Positions 6,830 to 12,794 of a stretch of 15,071 bases of DNA are shown here, piece by piece (within the stretch, counting starts at the first letter, position 1; each line of letters begins with the position of its first letter). The notes below the pieces were generated by a model. That model was not told where the DNA came from. It ran no database searches and saw nothing but the letters and a program-made list of their open reading frames with translations. The DNA is from Litorimonas sp964511495. GTDB taxonomy: Bacteria > Pseudomonadota > Alphaproteobacteria > Caulobacterales > Maricaulaceae. The stretch is from assembly GCA_964511495.1 (NCBI GenBank), contig CAZEFT010000036.1, positions 1 through 15,071 of the forward strand. The letters run 5' to 3'. The position numbers were made by a program, and so were the translations under genes.

Positions 6830-8083
6830 TCAACACATTGCCTGACAATCAGATAATCCTTTAACCGGAATGACAGCGGCAAGCCCGCCGCCTGCTGTTC
6901 GTAAGTTTGTTGTTTGCCCTTGATAAATACGGGCCGCAAATAAAAGTGGGGCTCCGTCATAAGTGTAAACTCGAACGTCAAATTTTAAGGCCAGTTTCTC
7001 ACCCTCCACTGTAACGGCTCTAACAGGCGGAGCGATAAGGTCTTGCGCAATATATCCACCTTCCAAAATCTGGATCCAGACCTTTTTTGTTAATTTCGCT
7101 CCCCTGAATGCGCCTCGACTTCCGAACCCGGCTTGGGGTTTGAAAAATAGACGGCGGCGATTATCCCACATTTGTGTTGCATTTTCGGCGGTGACGACAA
7201 CCGTTTTGGGAATAGAGGTAAGGGTTTGTATTTGGCGCGGCGACGCACCCAATTCGGATAGCTGCACTTCGTCACTGAGCATGATAAGATTCCGCTTATC
7301 AGCATAGAGCACATGATGATGAAGCGCTGGCGTTATAACCGCAGCACCTTCGACATAAGCCCGCTTGATAAGTGCATGAGAGGTTTCTGATAAATCAAAA
7401 TCCGTCAGGCGATTATATATAAGATCAATCAGCATTTGCCCGTGATATAATCGTCCATCAGCGAGGCGAAGTTCCTTAGGGTCAGCAATAACCACCGTAA
7501 ATCCATGACGCTCTAAGAGGGTCTTAGCGAGGCACATGTCAGGGTAATGAAATTGCTCAGTGGGGTTTGAATCGATAATAGCGATGGTTTTAAGAGGGGC
7601 CGTACGTTCGGCCTTTTCCCATTCACTGAGAAACATGTCTGATAGGCTCACCGAAAAATTATCTGTTGAGCCAAGCACAGTTTGTTCAATCGCATCGACA
7701 ATGAAGGCCCCTCCTGCATTGGAATTGATCTCTATCAGGCGAGGGCCGTCTTCTGTGATATGAAAATCATATCCCATAAACACCCCTCGCGTATTAAGCT
7801 GACGGGCGCTATCCGTGAAAAAGGCTCCGCGCTCCCGCACGGCCTCAACATATTTAGGCAGTTTGATAACATCCTCAATCGTGCCAATTTGCTCTTGCAT
7901 TTGCGCTAAAATATTTGACGCCAAGAAAATTGTTGTGCTGGCAAAATAATGGGGGCGTTCGGATAGCATTGATGCCATATCTGAGGCGGCATTTTGACCG
8001 ACTATCGTTTCGACAATTGGGGCGCGCTTCACGGGCCAACAATAGCAGTCGCTGTTCAGGGTTAAAGCGGAAGGATCAATCAT
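6830..8083 (-). CDS. ATP-grasp superfamily ligase-like protein, possibly circularly permuted
   Basis: 417 residues. Sequence landmarks: PRLIEINSNAGGAF (114-127) has the Glu-x-Asn of an ATP-grasp magnesium site. Residues 164-270 look like an alpha/beta domain ending in ALHHHVLYADKRNLIMLSD. FFKPQAGFGSRGAF (313-326) fits the ATP-binding lysine and glycine-rich loop. LKFDVRVYTYDG (366-377) and ARIYQGQTTNLRT (384-396) are typical of the end of an ATP-grasp fold. The Glu-x-Asn motif comes before the lysine loop, the reverse of the usual order, which hints at a permuted arrangement as in glutathionylspermidine-synthase-like proteins. Such enzymes join a carboxylate to an amine or thiol using ATP; the substrate is unknown. 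The start overlaps the arsR-type gene by 8 nt and has GAGG upstream, so the two are translationally coupled. This context suggests induction by a metal, metalloid or related stress. Confidence 0.82.
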   Translation of the reverse strand: MIDPSALTLNSDCYCWPVKRAPIVETIVGQNAASDMASMLSERPHYFASTTIFLASNILAQMQEQIGTIEDVIKLPKYVEAVRERGAFFTDSARQLNTRGVFMGYDFHITEDGPRLIEINSNAGGAFIVDAIEQTVLGSTDNFSVSLSDMFLSEWEKAERTAPLKTIAIIDSNPTEQFHYPDMCLAKTLLERHGFTVVIADPKELRLADGRLYHGQMLIDLIYNRLTDFDLSETSHALIKRAYVEGAAVITPALHHHVLYADKRNLIMLSDEVQLSELGASPRQIQTLTSIPKTVVVTAENATQMWDNRRRLFFKPQAGFGSRGAFRGAKLTKKVWIQILEGGYIAQDLIAPPVRAVTVEGEKLALKFDVRVYTYDGAPLLFAARIYQGQTTNLRTAGGGLAAVIPVKGLSDCQAMC

Positions 8084-8372
8084 GTCGATCCTCTGAACAG
8101 CAATCTTCTAGTAAGAAAGAAATGAGCCGTTGAAAGCGATCAAAACGCGCGCGATAAATCATCTGCTTCCCGCTTCGTTCCGCGCTCACCAATCCGCTAT
8201 TAGAGAGGACAAGAAGTTGTGCAGAAGCGGTACTGGCATTGATCTTTTCCGCTGCTGCTAAATCACCGGAGGACATGCCTGTGGCTCCGGCTTTGATAAG
8301 CCGCCGCATCAACGATAGTCTTCCGTCATGCGCGATTGCGGTCAAACATTTGATAGCTGAGGCTTGATTCAT
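8076..8372 (-). CDS. ArsR/SmtB-family transcriptional regulator
   Basis: 98 residues, a typical length. It is a winged-helix repressor: an IKCLTAIAHDGRLSLMRRLI helix pair, SGDLAAAEKINASTASAQLLVLSNSGLV (recognition helix), a SAERSGKQMIYRA wing, and a C-terminal helix FQRLISFLLEDCC. The recognition helix has SAQL where this subfamily commonly reads SFHL. No Cys-x-Cys is present in the position used by classical E. coli-type ArsR. Instead there is a C91-C92 pair at the C-terminus, plus C9. Acidithiobacillus-type ArsR proteins use a C-terminal Cys pair with a third Cys for As(III); that third Cys is missing here. The gene runs into the ATP-grasp gene with an 8-nt overlap. Its ATG directly abuts a long inverted repeat, with no ribosome site, suggesting leaderless translation and autorepression. 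Confidence 0.9.
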   Translation of the reverse strand: MNQASAIKCLTAIAHDGRLSLMRRLIKAGATGMSSGDLAAAEKINASTASAQLLVLSNSGLVSAERSGKQMIYRARFDRFQRLISFLLEDCCSEDRHD

Positions 8373-8843
8373 ATTTTAACATTCCATGAATTGTTAAAAT
8401 GTGTCAAGCGATATAATGAGATAATCAAAATCGACTGTAATGTGGACGGCATTTCTAACGAAGGGACATCCAACACAATCTCTGTTGATTTCCATTCCGC
8501 CGATGGAAAACGAGTTGGCCGCGCCAATAAAACCAACTTTGCCAATACCTCACCTGACAGCTGTGCGTGGGAAACCAACCCGGTTTTCGAAACAATTTTA
8601 TCGGCTCCCGCCACCAAAATTCGCGTTCGCAATAATGGGAACGACGCTTTTATGGTTGACAAAATCTGGCTTCTCAAAGGCGGTGAGCGCGTGGAGACTT
8701 ATGGTAAAAATGATTCCAATGGGTGGTGTCTGTCAACAGATCCCAATGATGAGAATGGTAATTGGAAAGGATATGTTTCAATCCATCGCAATTATGGCAA
8801 GCCTCAAGCAAGTTGTGTCAAAGACATAGGATTCAACTATTAA
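8364..8843 (+). CDS. Beta-rich, Cys-containing ORF, probably truncated at the 5' end
   Basis: The frame is open from 8361 and gives up to 159 residues. The only early start codons are TTG at 8364 (inside the arsR-type gene), TTG at 8391 (inside its operator) and GTG at 8442. The first ATG is residue 97, and no ribosome site is seen. From about residue 20 the sequence reads as a real domain: IKIDCNVDGISNEGTSNTIS, later VRNNGNDAFMVDKIWLL and NGWCLSTDPND, with Cys at 25, 67, 122 and 151. The style suggests a secreted PLAT/LH2-like beta-sandwich stabilised by disulfides, but there is no signal peptide. Codon use fits a true gene. Most likely the original promoter, signal peptide and start were lost when this end was joined to the arsR promoter. 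A hairpin and a strong terminator follow. Confidence 0.55.
   Translation: MIHILTFHELLKCVKRYNEIIKIDCNVDGISNEGTSNTISVDFHSADGKRVGRANKTNFANTSPDSCAWETNPVFETILSAPATKIRVRNNGNDAFMVDKIWLLKGGERVETYGKNDSNGWCLSTDPNDENGNWKGYVSIHRNYGKPQASCVKDIGFNY
8373..8407 (-). promoter_or_regulatory. arsR-type promoter and operator, probably leaderless
   Basis: ATTTTAACA (8373-8381) and TGTTAAAAT (8392-8400) form a perfect 9-bp inverted repeat with a 10-nt spacer, directly next to the ATG at 8370-8372. On the minus strand TTGACA (8402-8407) is a perfect -35. A weak -10 (GAATGT) lies 17 nt downstream, which would place the RNA start at or near the ATG. The repeat covers the whole spacer and -10 region, as expected for an ArsR repressor site. 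Confidence 0.7.
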
Positions 8844-8869
8844 GACAGCCTAAAAAGCAAACCACCGGA

Positions 8870-8892
8870 TTGCAACGCCCGAACCGTTGCAA
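8870..8892 (+). terminator. Hairpin downstream of the truncated ORF
   Basis: TTGCAACG (8870-8877) and CGTTGCAA (8885-8892) form a perfect 8-bp stem with a 7-nt loop, 26 nt after the stop at 8843. It is followed by GTCAGTTTT, a poor U-tract, so it is at best a weak terminator. Confidence 0.45.
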
Positions 8893-8933
8893 GTCAGTTT
8901 TGCAGTCTGGTTTTAATGTGGGAATAAGTCGGT

Positions 8934-8964
8934 GCTTCGCCAACGTGGCGGAGCGCTATTTTTT
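8934..8964 (+). terminator. Rho-independent terminator
   Basis: GCTTCGCCA (8934-8942) and TGGCGGAGC (8946-8954) form a 9-bp stem with one U-G wobble and loop ACG. GCTATTTTTT follows (8955-8964). This is a good intrinsic terminator for plus-strand transcription from the truncated ORF region. Confidence 0.72.
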
Positions 8965-9000
8965 AGGGGCAAGCTCTTTAGGTTGATATAGACATTGGTT

Positions 9001-9265
9001 TTAAAAAGCCGCCATTTCTAACCCTTGGAGTCGTTTGCAATCCAATAGAGTAACGCCACTTCTATATGATTTTTCCGGTATGAGCGCGAATTGAGACAGA
9101 CTGTCATTTTCATTAGCGAATAGTGTTAAACCGGTCCCAAAGGTCACGGGTTTTAGCTTTAATTTCAATCGGTCTATTTTACCTTTTACCAATTGCCCCA
9201 GTCTTTATCAAATCTTGTGATTTTGCAATCAACCTTAATGCGCCAAAGCGAGGAAGGGAGAGGGG
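9001..9265 (-). pseudogene. Frameshifted remnant of a RibD_C / dihydrofolate-reductase-like gene
   Basis: Two minus-strand frames together resemble the C-terminal part of the RibD_C/DHFR fold. The upstream frame (9265 to 9179) gives AKSQDLIKTGAIGK. The downstream frame (about 9204 to 9001) gives KIDRLKLKLKPVTFGTGLTLF and ends in RSGVTLLDCKRLQG. Joined, they match the family pattern of LLxAGLIDELxLxxxPVxLGxGxxLF. The switch lies near 9180-9192, and each frame has a stop where the other takes over. The N-terminal part with the NADPH-binding region is not found, and an in-frame stop lies at 9266-9268. It directly follows folE on the same strand. The remnant call is inferred from pattern memory, not from an alignment. 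Confidence 0.6.
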
Positions 9266-9331
9266 TTAGCCTACATATACGTGACTTACCTCCCTTATCA
9301 TATAAAGGCCTGCACAAATCGGCATCACTCT

Positions 9332-9907
9332 TTAATTCTTGCAAGTTTCGACCAGTCGCAAAAACTCCATACGCTGTTCCGCTTTATGGAATTGACCGTC
9401 TAGGGCGGAGCTTATCATGCGGTGCGGGGTTCGGATACCGCGCATGGTCATGCAGAGATGCTCGCCTTTGGCCATAACGGCCACATCATCCGTGCCTAAA
9501 ATCTCTTTCAATTCTTCGGAAATATCAGAGACGAGCTGTTCTTGCAGCGTCAATTTATGCGCATGTTTATGCGCAATCCGGGCAAATTTTGACAGGCCCA
9601 GCACTTTGTCTTCGGCAATATAGGCAATGGAAATATCGCACCAGAACGGCAGCATATGATGCTCACACATCGACCAGACGCGCATTCCCGTCACAGCCAC
9701 CATTTGGTTATGCTTCACGGCGGCAAATGTTGTGTCCAATTTTCCGGCATCATATTCGATGAAATCCCGCCAGAAATTGGCGATGCGCCGGGGCGTTTCG
9801 ACCAGACCTTCGCGGTCAGGGTCTTCGCCCAACGCCACTAATAATTCTCTCACCAAGCCTTTGACTTTGGCATGATCGACGGTTTTGCCATTGGTTGAAT
9901 CCGGCAT
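9332..9907 (-). CDS. folE: GTP cyclohydrolase I
   Basis: 191 residues. FolE converts GTP to dihydroneopterin triphosphate, the first step of folate (and pterin) synthesis; the active enzyme is a cytoplasmic multimer. Landmarks: ETPRRIANFW (37-46), CEHHMLPF (81-88) with zinc ligands C81 and H84 and catalytic H83, GLSKFARI (104-111), and EHLCMTMRGI (149-158) with the third zinc ligand C152. The start was placed at 9905-9907 because AAAGGA (9913-9918) lies at proper spacing; a longer frame to 9973 lacks a site. AAACGC-GCAAG-GCGTTT (9921-9937) can form a small hairpin just upstream of the ribosome site. It is third in a minus-strand series after the hydrolase and DUF1499 genes, with a 121-bp gap that could hold its own promoter. 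Confidence 0.96.
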   Translation of the reverse strand: MPDSTNGKTVDHAKVKGLVRELLVALGEDPDREGLVETPRRIANFWRDFIEYDAGKLDTTFAAVKHNQMVAVTGMRVWSMCEHHMLPFWCDISIAYIAEDKVLGLSKFARIAHKHAHKLTLQEQLVSDISEELKEILGTDDVAVMAKGEHLCMTMRGIRTPHRMISSALDGQFHKAEQRMEFLRLVETCKN

Positions 9908-10028
9908 GAATATCCTTTCAAAACGCGCAAGGCGTTTAATCTCATTCTCTAGGATAGATACGCGCCGCATCACGGGGGCGATGTCGGCAGGTGTGTTTTA
10001 TATACGCTCTGTCTGTTAAAAAATCAGC

Positions 10029-10454
10029 TTAGAGCGCATTGCGAATGTGCTCGACGCGTTTGCGGTTGACCCCTCTGTCGGAATAACCAATGCGAGAGGC
10101 CGAGCGGATATGGCAAAACCCCTCTCCCGTCTCGCGCACTTCCACATCATCAATGAATTTGAAAAGGCGGCTCATATAAGTGGCGGAAAGATAATCATCC
10201 GTTCGCGAGGTTATGACCCCGCCCGTCGCCTCTATCGCTACCGCCACGTCGGCGAGTGAGGCTTGTAAAGGCGCAACATGGCGCTCGGGCTGAGTATCCT
10301 CTTCGGAACAGACGGCATTGGGGGAAGACGGGACATCGGCCAAGCGCCCATCAGTCAACCCTTTGGCTTTGCCTTTTTGAGAAATAATACCCATGAGAAT
10401 AAAGGCTCCTGTAAAAATGAGACCCAAAATAAAAATAAATTTCAATATAATCAT
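10029..10454 (-). CDS. DUF1499 family protein with N-terminal membrane anchor
   Basis: 141 residues. A hydrophobic N-terminal segment (2-25) is followed by the DUF1499 pattern: PSSPNAVCS (42-50), a YLSATYMS stretch (88-95), FIDDVEVRE (100-108) and HIRSASRIGYSDRGVNRKR (115-133), which is the family hallmark. DUF1499 is widespread in alphaproteobacteria and has no firm function. The protein probably faces the periplasm. It starts 38 bp after the hydrolase stop on the same strand, so the two are likely co-transcribed. The ribosome site is weak. Confidence 0.88.
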   Translation of the reverse strand: MIILKFIFILGLIFTGAFILMGIISQKGKAKGLTDGRLADVPSSPNAVCSEEDTQPERHVAPLQASLADVAVAIEATGGVITSRTDDYLSATYMSRLFKFIDDVEVRETGEGFCHIRSASRIGYSDRGVNRKRVEHIRNAL

Positions 10455-10492
10455 GGCAATCTGATACGCTTTTTATGCAGAGGACGAAAGCG

Positions 10493-11593
10493 CTATCCGA
10501 AAACTATCCCGCTAATATAATCATCATACCATGTTGGCCCCATCAAGGATTGGAAGAAGCCGTTGTGACCGCCGTGATCATGAATAATCCGACGGGCATT
10601 TGTATTTAAGACGAGCTTGTTAATGTCTTCTTCGGGGATCATCCCATCATCTGCCGCTGTGATAATGGAAATCGGAACGGGGCAATATTCCAGATCATGC
10701 GGGTCCACACGATAGGCATTAAAATAGCTCTCCATACTCGGATAATCCGAATAAGCGGGCAGGAGTTTTTGCGTAATACCGAGGACTTTTTTCTCCCGTA
10801 ACATGTCATCGAAATTATAAAGGTGCGGGTAAAGCGCTTGTTTCTTACGCAGAGACCGTGTCCATTTTTTGAGAAAATACCGTCGGTAAAGCCAATTTTG
10901 GTCGACCAATGGCGCAGCGCCCCAAGGGTCAACCACCGGGCTTATGGCGAAAATGTGTTGGAGGTTTTTAATGGTAAGATCCCGCAAAGAGCGCGCAATC
11001 CGCAAAGAAAAATTCCCGCCGAGTGAGAAACCGACAATATAGACAGGCGCGCCTTCCGCCAAGAGAGCCGCCTGTTTGACCGCGTCGAATACCTCATTGA
11101 ACAAAGTCGAGAAAAACACGCCCTCGTTCAAATGGTGACTGTCACCATGGTCGCGGTAATTCATACGAAATACGGATGCGCCCTTATCATAAACATGCCG
11201 TCCGCCGGACACGACATAAGTCGAATCTTGGCTGCCCTCCCACCCGTGAAGGAAAATCACCAAGGCTTTATTATCGGGATGGCGGGAATAGCTGCCTTTC
11301 AGCCGCACGCCATCTTCGCATTCTATGATTCGGTCTTCGGCCGCCTCCAACATAGCATTAGGGCCGCGCTTCCGGAATTTCATACTCGCTAAAGCGGTTT
11401 GGACAAAAGAAGAGCGCATCCACCATGGCGGGGTGAAGGTGGGCCAAGCCTGTTCTGCGGGCGGCCCTAATGTCTTTGCCACATTGTGATCAGACCATTC
11501 TTGCTCCACCGCCTCTTCGGGCGCAGTCTTTTGCGCACGCGTGGCGTCATCAGGCAGAATTTCTGCGCGTTTGTTATCCGGTGTGGTTATCAT
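10493..11593 (-). CDS. YheT-like alpha/beta hydrolase
   Basis: 366 residues. The alpha/beta hydrolase core begins near residue 108 (ALVIFLHGWEGS, the oxyanion HG region). VYIVGFSLGGNF (184-195) holds the nucleophile S190. ITAADDGMIP (311-320) supplies the acid (D315 or D316), and HGGHNGF (340-346) supplies H343. The RMNYRDHGDS stretch and GFSLGGN elbow place it near the YheT/ABHD group of esterases or acyl hydrolases. The substrate is unknown. The first 80 residues are a polar extension with a short PPWWMRSSFVQTAL segment typical of the family. There is no signal peptide, so it is probably cytoplasmic or membrane-associated. First gene of a likely set with DUF1499 and folE. Confidence 0.9.
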   Translation of the reverse strand: MITTPDNKRAEILPDDATRAQKTAPEEAVEQEWSDHNVAKTLGPPAEQAWPTFTPPWWMRSSFVQTALASMKFRKRGPNAMLEAAEDRIIECEDGVRLKGSYSRHPDNKALVIFLHGWEGSQDSTYVVSGGRHVYDKGASVFRMNYRDHGDSHHLNEGVFFSTLFNEVFDAVKQAALLAEGAPVYIVGFSLGGNFSLRIARSLRDLTIKNLQHIFAISPVVDPWGAAPLVDQNWLYRRYFLKKWTRSLRKKQALYPHLYNFDDMLREKKVLGITQKLLPAYSDYPSMESYFNAYRVDPHDLEYCPVPISIITAADDGMIPEEDINKLVLNTNARRIIHDHGGHNGFFQSLMGPTWYDDYISGIVFG

Positions 11594-11600
11594 CTTCGCC

Positions 11601-11629
11601 TATTTATGAGGGAAAGAGGAAAGGTTCAA
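11601..11629 (-). promoter_or_regulatory. Possible promoter for the hydrolase-DUF1499-folE series
   Basis: On the minus strand TTGAAC (11624-11629) and TAAATA (11601-11606) are 17 nt apart. They would give a very short leader before the hydrolase ATG at 11591-11593. Only partial matches to -35/-10 consensus, so tentative. Confidence 0.28.
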
Positions 11630-11723
11630 GCAATAGGGGTACGAAAATAATCGTTCTCTATTCCAGAAACAAAAACTCAATAGAGTGAAGCGCGAGTGCT
11701 GAAAATGGCATCATTCCAAAAGA

Positions 11724-11751
11724 AAAGCACAAGCCAAGCGGCTTGTGCTTT
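11724..11751 (-). terminator. Strong rho-independent terminator
   Basis: AAAGCACAAGCC (11724-11735) and GGCTTGTGCTTT (11740-11751) form a perfect 12-bp stem with a 4-nt loop. On the minus strand the stem runs into TCTTTTGG, giving a U-rich tail for the gene ending at 11803. On the plus strand TTTAAAA follows, so some function in both directions is possible. Confidence 0.8.
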
Positions 11752-11761
11752 AAAACTTCAG

Positions 11762-11805
11762 GTCGCGGCACAGACACCGCGACGTTTAAGCGATAAAAAC
11801 GCTTA
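11762..11805 (-). repeat. Two further hairpins between the CYTH-like gene and its terminator
   Basis: GTCGCGG (11762-11768) pairs with CCGCGAC (11777-11783) around an 8-nt loop. TAAGCG (11787-11792) pairs with CGCTTA (11800-11805) around ATAAAAA, overlapping the stop codon of the gene ending at 11803. Together with the terminator they make three consecutive stems in about 80 nt. Confidence 0.6.
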
Positions 11806-12435
11806 GAGGCTTTGTGAGCGGAACTGGCTCAGAAATGCACCGTAATGCTGATTGGCCGCCTGTTTGAACCCGAAGCGCTTTAACGTTTTCAGAACATTAT
11901 CAGCGTTCTCGGATGTGATGGCAACGGATGTATATTCGCGATCTTCAAATTTGATTGTCGCCACTTCGATGCGCAATTCGTCCGTTTCGAAAATCCGACG
12001 GGTCATTTCTGTCTGATAAAACTTGCTCTTTTTGGACAGAGAATCTGTCAGAGAGCCCGCATCTGCCACAGACGAACAAGAGCCCCGGAAGCGCGGAATA
12101 TAGGTCCCGATCATAGACGAAGTCGTCCGCTTTAACGGGAATGTCGTTTTAATAGACCGTTCCCACTGCTCCAACGGGCCATCCGTGCTGATCATTGAGC
12201 GGATCTCAAGCACTTCGTCATTAATCATGCGAGTGATCATGTTGATGCGACCCGGCACGATGAAATATTTATCATTTCGGGTATCTTCATTGGTCAGCTC
12301 ATATTCGGCTTCGATAATGTCGAGGGCCTCGGGACGCTCCTCAAAAAAGTTCCGCCATTGATAAAAACGGTCAGGCCGATTGGCATGACGATGTGCGGCG
12401 GGAGAAATGAGCGGGCGGGAATTATGATAGAGCAT
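11803..12435 (-). CDS. Uncharacterised protein, possibly CYTH-like
   Basis: 210 residues, probably cytoplasmic, with no membrane segment or signal peptide. Features: EAEYELTNEDTRNDKYFIVP (42-61), VLEIRSM (75-81), LEQWERSIKTTFPLKR (88-103), TRRIFETDELRIEVATI (145-161) and TSVAITSENADNVLKTLKRF (169-188). The LEQW-x(n)-K-x-FPL and S-V-A-I-x-S-E patterns resemble a family of uncharacterised bacterial proteins related in style to the CYTH triphosphate-tunnel fold. The classical ExExK motif is not evident, so activity cannot be claimed. The ATG is preceded by AAAGG at good spacing. It stands alone between two long intergenic stretches, has a hairpin in its leader and three hairpins after it, and so seems to be a separately regulated single-gene unit. 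Confidence 0.7.
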   Translation of the reverse strand: MLYHNSRPLISPAAHRHANRPDRFYQWRNFFEERPEALDIIEAEYELTNEDTRNDKYFIVPGRINMITRMINDEVLEIRSMISTDGPLEQWERSIKTTFPLKRTTSSMIGTYIPRFRGSCSSVADAGSLTDSLSKKSKFYQTEMTRRIFETDELRIEVATIKFEDREYTSVAITSENADNVLKTLKRFGFKQAANQHYGAFLSQFRSQSL

Positions 12436-12460
12436 GGGAACCTTTATAACTGTCTGTGTT

Positions 12461-12487
12461 CTGTGACTTGGTCGGGGACCAAGACAG
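12461..12487 (-). promoter_or_regulatory. Inverted repeat in the leader/promoter of the CYTH-like gene
   Basis: CTTGGTC (12467-12473) and GACCAAG (12477-12483) form a 7-bp stem with a 3-nt loop. CTGT (12461-12464) and ACAG (12484-12487) extend it across a 2-nt bulge. It lies 25 nt upstream of the gene's ATG: either an mRNA leader hairpin or an operator. Confidence 0.45.
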
Positions 12488-12794
12488 AATGTTTAGATTT
12501 ATATTTTCAGAGAGTCAGATCGTTAGAAAACGGTCACGGAAATCAGAGGGCTTATGGCGCTTCTTATTTTAGTAGTCATTTAAACTTTATACACAGGCTT
12601 TAACAAAATAGCAAGTTTTCTTAACACTTTCAGGATTATAGACTTAAGACTCTGAAAATCCGCAATAACGTGGTTAATAAGCGCATAATACCAGCGCTTA
12701 TAATACACTCAGCCATCAAAATTCGCCTTGAGGTAGTCGGCTTATTAACCTTTTCTACCCATCGATTCTTAACGTTGTTTTTGTATCAAGCCTT
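12488..12794 (+). promoter_or_regulatory. Intergenic control region with a cluster of inverted repeats before the desaturase
   Basis: No gene is seen between 12436 and 12794. GGTTAATAAGC (12672-12682) and GCTTATTAACC (12740-12750) are an exact 11-bp inverted pair. Between them ATAAGCGC (12677-12684) and GCGCTTAT (12694-12701) form a perfect 8-bp pair with a 9-nt spacer. TATAAT at 12699-12704 overlaps the latter and could be a -10 box for the desaturase, leaving a 90-nt leader; no clear -35 is seen. TTTCAG/CTGAAA (12628-12633 and 12652-12657) is a weaker pair. The stretch is AT-rich. Confidence 0.5.

Noticed and set aside
6748..6981. Minus-strand 77-codon frame overlapping the end of the ATP-grasp gene
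   Set aside because: It is out of frame with the ATP-grasp protein, whose own ending (GGGLAAVIPV) looks natural, so no frameshifted extension is needed.
8844..8900. Integron attC-like recombination site after the truncated ORF
   Set aside because: The inverted repeat TTGCAACG/CGTTGCAA lacks the attC core pair and spacing, and no integrase or cassette series is present.
9193..9477. Plus-strand 94-codon frame
   Set aside because: It runs antisense into folE and across the reductase remnant; no family resemblance or ribosome site.
12590..12780. CtrA-like binding sites (several TTAA motifs)
   Set aside because: The TTAA motifs are 20 or more nt apart; the required TTAA-N7-TTAA spacing is not found.
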